Below, one piece after another: positions 1 to 7,119 of a stretch of DNA of 64,000 nt; position 1 is the stretch's first letter; the number at the start of each line of letters is the position of its first letter. This stretch comes from Brucella anthropi_A. GTDB lineage: Bacteria > Pseudomonadota > Alphaproteobacteria > Rhizobiales > Rhizobiaceae. The notes beneath the pieces were generated by a model. It worked only from the letters and a program-made list of their open reading frames with translations, ran no database searches and had not been told where the DNA came from. The stretch spans positions 1 through 64,000 of the forward strand of contig NZ_LQBD01000013.1 of the NCBI RefSeq assembly GCF_046630315.1. Direction: 5' to 3'. The position numbers and the translations under genes were made by a program.

Positions 1-54
1 AATTTGAACAATACTGTCGCAAAACATTAAAAATCAAAATATTTCAATAATATG

Positions 55-84
55 ACACCGCGTATGATGTTTCATACGCGGTGT
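55..84 (-). terminator. Strong hairpin downstream of the exporter operon
   Basis: A perfect 13-bp stem (55-67 with 72-84) closes a 4-nt loop (TGTT). It lies 58 bp past the stop of the leftward HlyD-type gene. On the minus strand the sequence after the stem is T-rich; on the plus strand a short GGGTTTT follows. It probably ends the leftward exporter transcript and may work in both directions. Confidence 0.7.
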
Positions 85-141
85 TCGGGTTTTCTGTAGT
101 TTCAGCCTTTGATCGTTTTTTACTTTGAAATACGCCCGCCG

Positions 142-1557
142 CTAATCTTCGCGGAATGCCCGGTTCAAACTATCCGTAATAGGAGAAACCAGATAATCGA
201 TGGCGCGGCGCTCCTTGTGCACGATGATTATTTCAGCGGGCATGCCGGGATAGAGTCGGGCCGTCGGATTTGCGGCAAGGGATGCCGGAGTAATTTCGGC
301 ACGGGCCACGAAAAACGCCGTGTCGGTCTTTTCATCCAGCGACTGGTCGGCGGCTATATAGGTCAGTTTGCCATCGAGCGGCGCCATCGAACGCTGATTA
401 TAGGCAGTCAACCGGATCTGTGCGCCAGCACCAACCGAGATACTGTCGATGTCGCGCGGGCTGATCTTCATTTCAACGACCAGAGGCTCGTTTTCCGGGA
501 CGATATCCATGATCGCTTCGCCCGGCGCGATGACGCCGCCCGGCGTGCGCAGCCGGATATTGGCGACGATCCCGTCCTGCGGCGAGCGAACCTCCACGCG
601 CCGCATCACATCCTTGGCGGCAACGATCCGTTCCTGCACATCCGAAAGCTCGACCTGGCTCGACGTGATCTCACCTGCAATCTCGGACTGGAGGTCGCTT
701 TCAATACCCGTCAGGGCGAATTCAGCGCCGGCTTTTGCCTGTTCGGCCTTCGCCTTGTCACCGGCATATTCGCCTCGGTCGCCCGCAAGCTGGCTGAGGC
801 GCGTATCGATTTCCGTCAGTTTCGATTTCTGGGCGAAGCCTTTTTCAACCAGGCTGGCAATGGCCTTGCGCTGATCGCTGATGAGTTCGATCTGGCGGTC
901 GGTGGCCGCGATCTGCGCCGTTGAGGCCTTCGCCTGTTCCGTATACTGCTCGATGGTCTTCTGCTGGATGTCGATCTTGCTCAATTTTTGCGCAAGCCGC
1001 TTCTGGAAAAAGATATTCTCGGCGCGGATGGCGTTTTGCGCGTTTTCGCCGCCATCGGCAAACCCTTCCGGAAAGCTGATTTCCTTCTCGCCCGATTGCT
1101 CGGCGCGCAGCCGCGCCAGTTTTGCGATCAGGCCGATGCGCCTGCTTTCGAGCGACTGGAGATCGGAACGCGCCTTGGTGTCGTCAAGCCGGAGAAGCGG
1201 CTGGCCAACCTTGACGATGTCGCCTTCCTGTACCAGCAGGCGATCCAGAATGCCGCCCTCAAGATGGCTGATGGTCTTGCGCTTGGAATCGACGATGACC
1301 GTTCCCATCGCAACCGCGGCACTTCCCAGATTGGCGGAATAGGCCCAGGCGAAAAATCCGCCGAAAGCGACACCAATGGTGGCGAGACCGGCAATGATGA
1401 GACCGCGCAGGGGCGAGCGCGAATCCTCCCGCTCCAGATCGAGCGCCCATTCGGGTTTGACGCTGCCGAAACGGGTGAGAGCCTTGTGATCCGCCGATTC
1501 TGCACGCGGCGCGAGCAGGCTGGAAACACGACGAGGAATGACAGATTTACCCATCAT
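142..1557 (-). CDS. HlyD-family type I secretion membrane fusion protein
   Basis: This 471-residue protein is the periplasmic adaptor of a type I exporter and links the inner-membrane ABC protein to a TolC-like outer-membrane channel. One membrane segment lies near residues 50-75 (LIIAGLATIGVAFGGFFAWA). It is followed by a lipoyl-like half (GGILDRLLVQEGDIVKVGQP), a long coiled coil (about 120-300) and the second lipoyl half plus beta-barrel (VRSPQDGIVANIRLRTPGGV). Length and order fit the PrsE/PrtE/ExpD2 (WgdB) group. Its ATG overlaps the stop of the upstream ABC gene (ATGATG), so translation is coupled. The neighbouring glycosyltransferases suggest a role in exopolysaccharide-related export, as for S. 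meliloti WgdB; this is inferred. Confidence 0.9.
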   Translation of the reverse strand: MMGKSVIPRRVSSLLAPRAESADHKALTRFGSVKPEWALDLEREDSRSPLRGLIIAGLATIGVAFGGFFAWAYSANLGSAAVAMGTVIVDSKRKTISHLEGGILDRLLVQEGDIVKVGQPLLRLDDTKARSDLQSLESRRIGLIAKLARLRAEQSGEKEISFPEGFADGGENAQNAIRAENIFFQKRLAQKLSKIDIQQKTIEQYTEQAKASTAQIAATDRQIELISDQRKAIASLVEKGFAQKSKLTEIDTRLSQLAGDRGEYAGDKAKAEQAKAGAEFALTGIESDLQSEIAGEITSSQVELSDVQERIVAAKDVMRRVEVRSPQDGIVANIRLRTPGGVIAPGEAIMDIVPENEPLVVEMKISPRDIDSISVGAGAQIRLTAYNQRSMAPLDGKLTYIAADQSLDEKTDTAFFVARAEITPASLAANPTARLYPGMPAEIIIVHKERRAIDYLVSPITDSLNRAFRED

Positions 1558-3329
1558 GCGTTTGCTGCTCCTGTTTGCGGGCCGGTATTGGCGGGTGTCA
1601 ATGAGGCGACGACATCGGTGCGCGGACCGAATTGCGAAATGCGTCCGTTTTCGAGCACCAGCAGCTTGTCAGCGACCTGCATGATAGAGGGCCGATGTGC
1701 GATCATGATGACAATGGCGCCATCGTCGCGGGCGTGTTCAATGGCGCGGATCAGGGCGCGTTCGCCGATGGCGTCGAGATTCGAATTGGGTTCGTCGAGA
1801 ACGATCAGGCGCGGGCGGTTGTAGAGGCAGCGGGCAAGCCCGATTCTCTGGCGCTGGCCGCCGGACAGTGTCAAGCGACCGTCGCCGACCGGCGTATCGT
1901 AGCCGAGCGGCATGCGTCCGATCATTTCATGCACATCGGCAAGGCGCGCGGCTTCCAACACGCGATGCGGGTCGCTGTCACCCATGCGGGCGATGTTGTC
2001 CTTGATGGTGCCGTCCAGCAGCGAGACCGATTGCGGCAGATAGCCCGCAATCTCGCCGAATGAACCGCGTTCCCAAAGATAAACATTGTTTCCATCGAGG
2101 AAGACGCCGCCGGAAGTGGGCTTGACGATGCCGATCAACAATCGCGCGAGTGTCGATTTGCCCGCAGCCGAAGGGCCGACGACGCCCAGCACTTCTCCGG
2201 GCGACATCGAGAATGAAATACCCTTGATGATCGGAACGTCGACACCCGGAGCGGCATAGATCAGCTTGTCGACCACGAGATCGCCATTGGGCCGCGGCGT
2301 GGGCATGGTCTGGCGGGTGGCCAGATTTTCCGAAAGCAATGACTGGACGCGCTTCCAGCTGGCGATTGCGCTGACCCACTGGCGCCAGTTTTCGACGATT
2401 CGGTCGAATGGCATCAGCAGGCGACCGATAATGATGCTGGTCGCGATCATCGCGCCGGGTGTGATTTCCTGCTGCATGGCAAGCAGCGTACCGATGCCGA
2501 GCGATCCGATCTGAATGATGAAACGCGCGGTGCGGGCAATCGAGGATAGGGCGCGGGCGCGCGTTCCGCCGAGGTCGAGCACGTCGAGCGCCTGAACCTG
2601 CATCGTGCGCCAGCGGCGGGCGAGCGCCGGGAGCATGCCCATCGCTTCGATGACTTCGGCGTGGCGCAGGCTGCCGCCGATTTTCGAAACAGCCTCGATA
2701 TTGGCTTGATTCGCTTCCTGGATCAGGTTCCGGGTCAGGAGGTCGGTGAGCACGCCACACGCGACCAGAATGATGACAGCCACAAGACCGATCACGCCCA
2801 GCATCGGATGAAGCAGGAACAAAACCCCGAGAAAGATCGGCGACCAGGCCGCATCGAGCGGTGCATTGATGGCGGGTGAGGTCAGGAAACTGCGCAATTC
2901 GTTGAGATCGCGAAGGGTCTGGGTCGCTTTCGGCATGCCCTGGTTCACCGAAGCCTGCACGGCGGCGGTCAGAACCGCGAGATTGAGGCGGCGCACAAGC
3001 GCGCTTCCCATGGCCTGGAAGGAGAGCGATCGGATGAACTCCAGCACGCCGAACACCAGCATGGCGCCGACAGCCAGCAGGGTCAGCATGGTGAGCGTAT
3101 CCATGCTTCGGCTGTTCAGCACTCTATCATGAACCTGCAACATATAGAGAGGTACAGTGAGTTGTAGCAAATTGATACAGGCACTCAGCAGCACCGCATA
3201 AAGCAGCCCCGACAGGAAAACGCGGCGGGCCTTGAAAATCAGGCCTTTGGGCGTAGTTACAGAATCGTCCTGCCCCTTTTTGTGTGTGGGGCTCTTGCCA
3301 ATCGAACTGATTTCGCGAGTATCATTCAT
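1554..3329 (-). CDS. Type I secretion system permease/ATPase (PrtD/PrsD/ExpD1-like)
   Basis: This 591-residue fused ABC exporter half-transporter would work as a homodimer in the inner membrane. The N-terminal membrane domain covers about residues 30-310. The nucleotide-binding domain has Walker A GPSAAGKST at about 385-393, the signature LSGGQRQRIGLARCL at about 488 and Walker B LIVLDEP at about 508. There is no N-terminal C39 peptidase, so substrates should carry an uncleaved C-terminal signal, as for RTX-type proteins. The HlyD-type partner directly follows. No candidate RTX substrate is in the window; it may lie beyond the left edge, as wgeA lies near wgdAB in S. meliloti. The gene is divergent from the MarR gene across an AT-rich 199-bp region. 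Confidence 0.92.
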   Translation of the reverse strand: MNDTREISSIGKSPTHKKGQDDSVTTPKGLIFKARRVFLSGLLYAVLLSACINLLQLTVPLYMLQVHDRVLNSRSMDTLTMLTLLAVGAMLVFGVLEFIRSLSFQAMGSALVRRLNLAVLTAAVQASVNQGMPKATQTLRDLNELRSFLTSPAINAPLDAAWSPIFLGVLFLLHPMLGVIGLVAVIILVACGVLTDLLTRNLIQEANQANIEAVSKIGGSLRHAEVIEAMGMLPALARRWRTMQVQALDVLDLGGTRARALSSIARTARFIIQIGSLGIGTLLAMQQEITPGAMIATSIIIGRLLMPFDRIVENWRQWVSAIASWKRVQSLLSENLATRQTMPTPRPNGDLVVDKLIYAAPGVDVPIIKGISFSMSPGEVLGVVGPSAAGKSTLARLLIGIVKPTSGGVFLDGNNVYLWERGSFGEIAGYLPQSVSLLDGTIKDNIARMGDSDPHRVLEAARLADVHEMIGRMPLGYDTPVGDGRLTLSGGQRQRIGLARCLYNRPRLIVLDEPNSNLDAIGERALIRAIEHARDDGAIVIMIAHRPSIMQVADKLLVLENGRISQFGPRTDVVASLTPANTGPQTGAANA

Positions 3330-3489
3330 ACGCTATCTGCCTTGGAATGGTCACAGGTGGCGGATATCCCTAAAAACTGTGGTCAGGTTCTCAATATCAG
3401 TAAAGTAATACTGTAGAGAATGTGACAGAAAAAAGGTTCTTGAGGCGGGGAAATGCGAAAGGAGCAAAGAAAATATAACCGAAAATTTC

Positions 3490-3508
3490 TTCAAAATTTG
3501 AAGTAAAA
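3490..3508 (+). promoter_or_regulatory. Candidate operator of the MarR-type regulator (copy 1)
   Basis: The palindrome TTCAAAATTTGAA (3490-3502) is followed by GTAAAA, in the AT-rich divergent region and only about 20 bp before the MarR start codon. The same 19-bp pattern, TTCAAA-W-TTTGAA-K-TAAAA, recurs in the same orientation at 5467-5485, upstream of the second polysaccharide transcription block. A MarR dimer could bind such a site. The assignment to this regulator is inferred from location and recurrence. Confidence 0.55.
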
Positions 3509-3528
3509 TTGAAAATGGAGAGAAAAAG

Positions 3529-4098
3529 ATGCAAAAACTTCTACACGAGGGAGTGGAAGTCGAAACATCAGTCGATGGCTTTACTGCCGTTGATTTTCCT
3601 GAAGTCACCGCCGAAAAACAGGAACGCAGACATCCGGTTCATACAGTCGTTATCACGCATTTCGAACTGGCCCGGATGATAGAACGAGTGAACCGCCGCT
3701 TTGTGAGCTTGCTGAAAACCGAGCTGACGAAGTTGGGCGTGGAAGATATCGGCCCGGCTCAGACCCTGGTTCTGATGGCTATCGGCGATGTCGAGCTCAC
3801 TGTGGGTGAACTATTGGATCGCGGACATTATGTCGGTTCCAACATTTCCTATTATTTGAAACAGCTTACCGACGGTGGCTATGTCGATCGCGTTGCCTCG
3901 CAAAGGGACAAACGATCCGCGCGTATTCGCTTGACGGACAAGGGTGAACGGCTGTGTGCCAGCCTGCGAAACGCAAGCCGGGCCTACAATCACATTCTCA
4001 CGCGGGATGAAGATGATCTCAGAAATCTGGAGATCGCCTATCAGACCCTGCACAGACTGGAACTCGTGTGGGGTAATGCCGCACGGTTCGGCATTTGA
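3529..4098 (+). CDS. MarR-family regulator, LdtR/ExpG(WggR)-like
   Basis: This 189-residue winged-helix regulator carries the core TVGELLDRGHYVGSNISYYL, closely resembling the recognition region of rhizobial LdtR and the exopolysaccharide regulator ExpG/WggR. The wing follows (SQRDKRSARIRLTDKG). The start is the ATG behind GGAGAG. It sits between a divergent type I exporter and a rightward block of glycosyltransferases, the same neighbourhood as expG in the S. meliloti galactoglucan locus. It therefore probably controls polysaccharide production. A palindrome just upstream suggests autoregulation. Family assignment is secure; whether it activates or represses cannot be read from the sequence. 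Confidence 0.88.
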   Translation: MQKLLHEGVEVETSVDGFTAVDFPEVTAEKQERRHPVHTVVITHFELARMIERVNRRFVSLLKTELTKLGVEDIGPAQTLVLMAIGDVELTVGELLDRGHYVGSNISYYLKQLTDGGYVDRVASQRDKRSARIRLTDKGERLCASLRNASRAYNHILTRDEDDLRNLEIAYQTLHRLELVWGNAARFGI

Positions 4099-4143
4099 TG
4101 CGTCGCGGCGATTTTCGGCCGTCGGTCGAGCACGTTTTGTAAC

Positions 4144-5364
4144 ATGCGTATAGCATTTGTGCACAGGCGTGGCTTCGGCCAGTTCGCTGCGCTGGCTGAA
4201 AATCTGGCCACCAGCGGACATGATGTAAGCCTGATCTGCGAGACAGTGGACCGTCGCCTTCCAGCGGTCCGCGTCATCCGCCACAGAGTGGAAACCGGGC
4301 CTCGCACCGGCGGTGCGATGGCCAGATATCTTGAAGTGCCCGATCATCACACGAGGATCGGGTACCGCGTGGCAGAGACACTGGAATCCATGGCTCATCA
4401 CGGTCAGGCGCCCGATATCGTCGTCGGCCATATCGGTTGGGGCAGCATGATGTTCGTCAAGGACGTGCTGCCCGCGGCACCGGCGCTTGGCTATTGTGAA
4501 TTCTTTTATCGCGCCAATGGCGCGGATGTGGGGTTCGCCCCCGATGACAGACCCGATATCGAGACCCGCAAGCGACTGCGCCTGCGCAACATGGCGCAGC
4601 TCATTACCCTTGAGGGGATCGACGGTGGCCTGAGCCCTACGCACTGGCAGAAAAGTCTTTATCCGCGTTCGGTGCACAATCGCATTGCCGTGGTGCATGA
4701 AGGCGTGGATACGAAGCTTTTCTATCCCGATCGCCATGCCACGATCCAGTTGCCGGATGGGCGGACGCTGAAAGCAGGGGAATCGCGCGTGATTACATTC
4801 GTCGCGCGCGATCTCGAGCCCTATCGCGGGTTTCCCCAGGCGCTTGAAGCGGCAGCCAAGGTTATTCGCAAGAACGACGACGCAATCTTCGTTTTTGTCG
4901 GCGGCGATGGCGTCAGCTACGGAACGCCGCCGCCGGGGGGAGGCTCCTGGCGCGAGCATCTCATCAAGAATTTCGATCTGCCGCCTGATCGTGTCGTCTT
5001 TCCGGGCACGATTGCGCATGGCCAGTTGCGCAAGCTCTATCAGATATCGACGGCCCATATCTATCTGACCTACCCGTTCGTCCTGTCCTGGTCGGTCGTG
5101 GAAGCGATGGCTTGCGGTGCGCTTGTCATCGGCTCGGACACGCCGCCTGTGCGCGAAGTGATCCGCTCGGGACAGAACGGCCTGCTGGTGCCCTTTTTTG
5201 ATACAGATGTGCTGGCCGAAGTGATCCTGAACGTCCTGCGCGACCCGGATGCATGCCTTCCGATGCGGGCAGCCGCGCGCCGCACGGTGGAAAACCGGTT
5301 CAGGTTGTCGGATTGTTTACGGCAGCAAAAAACCTTGATCGATGCAGTATTGAACGGGCGATAA
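4144..5364 (+). CDS. Family 4 glycosyltransferase
   Basis: This 406-residue retaining GT-B glycosyltransferase has an N-terminal acceptor domain beginning MRIAFVHRRGFGQFAALAE. The C-terminal donor domain contains the VTFVARDLEPYRGFPQALEA segment and the FVLSWSVVEAMACGALVIGS region with the family E-x7-E type motif. It should transfer a sugar from a nucleotide-sugar onto a growing lipid-linked glycan at the cytoplasmic face of the membrane. It begins 45 bp after the MarR gene and has no strong ribosome-binding site. A 243-bp AT-rich gap with its own putative operator separates it from the next gene. The sugar transferred cannot be predicted. Confidence 0.88.
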   Translation: MRIAFVHRRGFGQFAALAENLATSGHDVSLICETVDRRLPAVRVIRHRVETGPRTGGAMARYLEVPDHHTRIGYRVAETLESMAHHGQAPDIVVGHIGWGSMMFVKDVLPAAPALGYCEFFYRANGADVGFAPDDRPDIETRKRLRLRNMAQLITLEGIDGGLSPTHWQKSLYPRSVHNRIAVVHEGVDTKLFYPDRHATIQLPDGRTLKAGESRVITFVARDLEPYRGFPQALEAAAKVIRKNDDAIFVFVGGDGVSYGTPPPGGGSWREHLIKNFDLPPDRVVFPGTIAHGQLRKLYQISTAHIYLTYPFVLSWSVVEAMACGALVIGSDTPPVREVIRSGQNGLLVPFFDTDVLAEVILNVLRDPDACLPMRAAARRTVENRFRLSDCLRQQKTLIDAVLNGR

Positions 5365-5466
5365 CGAGTATGTGGCGATAATCGGGCATGGAAAGCCCAA
5401 TAATGAAATATAAAATATCGTATTTCAGTGTGTTTACGGTGTAATATCAATATATCGTGACTTTGT

Positions 5467-5485
5467 TTCAAATTTTGAATTAAAA
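5467..5485 (+). promoter_or_regulatory. Candidate operator of the MarR-type regulator (copy 2)
   Basis: TTCAAATTTTGAA (5467-5479) followed by TTAAAA matches the motif at 3490-3508 at 17 of 19 positions and has the same orientation. It lies in the AT-rich 5365-5607 gap, about 125 bp before the next start codon. The same gap also holds a short GGGC/GCCC hairpin near 5388-5402 and an inverted repeat TGAAATA...TATTTCA (5404-5427). This gap probably contains the promoter of the long rightward polysaccharide operon. Confidence 0.5.
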
Positions 5486-5607
5486 CCTTTTCAAATATTC
5501 GCAATATTATCATATAGTTGATGCTATATCGCTGTTGACAATACATAATCTGTATTTTCTGATTGTAGCGGCAGGCCGAGACTCCCAAGTCGGCCCTCAC
5601 ACAATGG

Positions 5608-7119
5608 ATGATTATGTTGAGCACACCACTTCCTGCGATCTCGGCGCGGAAATCCCGCCGATATGCCATTGCTTCGATGCGTGATCGTGAAGCCCTGGAA
5701 GCGACGTCTCTGGGCGAGCTGACCACCTTTGTCGAAGGCGATGGAAGACGTCTTCGGCTGGCGAATACATTTCCTCTTGTGGCGGTTGCCGCATCGCAGG
5801 AAGGCGAGAACGAGCTGAAGACGATTCTGGAGCAGGTTTATCGTCTGAGCACCATTCCGGAACTTCCCGTTGTGCGCATCGACGACACGACGCCGGAGAC
5901 TGTGCCGCACTTGGTCACGCAATTGCTCGAAAGCAGTTTGGACCGTCTCGTCGGCCATGTCAGCAAGGTCCATGCCGAGCTTGCCATGCTGCGGCGCGAA
6001 CGCGAGACGATGTTTGAGAATTACCGGGCGATTGAGGATGCATTCCACGCCCGCAACTGGGATTCGTCGACCGAAATCTTCAGCCATGCCCCTTTGGTCG
6101 ATCCGAAGGATGAGGGGTTTGCACGCCTGCTGCGCGAATCGGAGATCGAGCAACTGTTTCCGGTTTCGAGCTATGCCGTGTCCGGTTTCGCCCTGCATTT
6201 CCGCGATCTGCCTGCCAACCGCAACGGCCAGCTGATTGTGACGCTGGACTATCTGGAAAGCGGCGAAGGCATTGCGGAATGGCTGGTGCCGTACGGCACG
6301 CTGCATTCGGAATGGAATTTCTTCGCGCTTCCAAAGGCCTGCGACGGCAGTCATCGCACATTGCGCCTGCGCATATCCGCCACGGGCGGCGTTCCACCGG
6401 AACTGTCGCTCGGCAATGTGATCGCCAATGAGCGTTATGCAGCGCGGGCCCGCATTCCGCATGCCGATCTCGACATGCGACCGCTGGCGCTGCGGATTTT
6501 CACCGGCCTGCCGGGTGTTCGTCCCGCATCGCTGCCCAATGCCATTGTGCCGACCGCGCTGATGAATGGCCGCAAGGTCGATGATTATCGCCTGCCGATC
6601 GAGTTGTTGCGCAATGTGGCCAATGTTTCCGTTACGCCCATTACGCCGGATTTTCCGACGGTGCGTTTTCTGGAACATGAAGATGCCATTGGCTGTCACC
6701 CGCTTGAGGAGGGCGTCACCGCGGCTGCGATCCGCCGTGTGGTCGCGCCGGGAACGGTGCGCATTTCCGCCCGCGCCGTGATCGATCATCCCGAAGGGCA
6801 GCCCTGTGCGGTTGGTCTATTGCTGGTCAATCTGGCGTCCGATGTGAAGGAGGAAATCAACGCGATTTCCAGTCTCGACCGCCGCCGTCAACAGGTGCTG
6901 TTCAGCGGTTGGTCGGAAGTCGCGCCCAATCGCCCGATCGACATCAACTTCATGCTTGAAGAACCGATCGACCGCACGATGGATCTGGTGGTGCTGAGCA
7001 GGGCGGCTGCGGATTCCGTCGATTTTTCCTGGCTCAAGGTCTTCAATTTCCGGCTGGTCAAGCACGTCGAGGCGCGCCCGGTTCAGGAATTAGCCAAAGA
7101 GGCCGCGAATGTACGATAG
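5608..7119 (+). CDS. Unrecognised 503-residue protein of the polysaccharide operon
   Basis: I do not recognise a domain in this protein. It has no signal peptide and no clear membrane segment, so it looks cytoplasmic. A helical, possibly coiled-coil stretch near residues 105-150 (LDRLVGHVSKVHAELAMLRR) precedes a beta-rich remainder that may hold two similar carbohydrate-binding-like or jelly-roll modules (roughly 180-300 and 370-490). Its ATG follows a long AT-rich leader; a second in-frame ATG is two codons on. Its stop lies inside the start of the following fused glycosyltransferase (11-bp overlap), so the two are co-translated. A role as accessory or scaffold in glycan synthesis is inferred from position only. 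Confidence 0.75.
   Translation: MIMLSTPLPAISARKSRRYAIASMRDREALEATSLGELTTFVEGDGRRLRLANTFPLVAVAASQEGENELKTILEQVYRLSTIPELPVVRIDDTTPETVPHLVTQLLESSLDRLVGHVSKVHAELAMLRRERETMFENYRAIEDAFHARNWDSSTEIFSHAPLVDPKDEGFARLLRESEIEQLFPVSSYAVSGFALHFRDLPANRNGQLIVTLDYLESGEGIAEWLVPYGTLHSEWNFFALPKACDGSHRTLRLRISATGGVPPELSLGNVIANERYAARARIPHADLDMRPLALRIFTGLPGVRPASLPNAIVPTALMNGRKVDDYRLPIELLRNVANVSVTPITPDFPTVRFLEHEDAIGCHPLEEGVTAAAIRRVVAPGTVRISARAVIDHPEGQPCAVGLLLVNLASDVKEEINAISSLDRRRQQVLFSGWSEVAPNRPIDINFMLEEPIDRTMDLVVLSRAAADSVDFSWLKVFNFRLVKHVEARPVQELAKEAANVR

Noticed and set aside
3811..5058. Long leftward frame of 415 codons opposite the GT4 gene
   Set aside because: It is antisense to a clear glycosyltransferase, has His/Arg-rich content typical of a shadow frame, and lacks family motifs.
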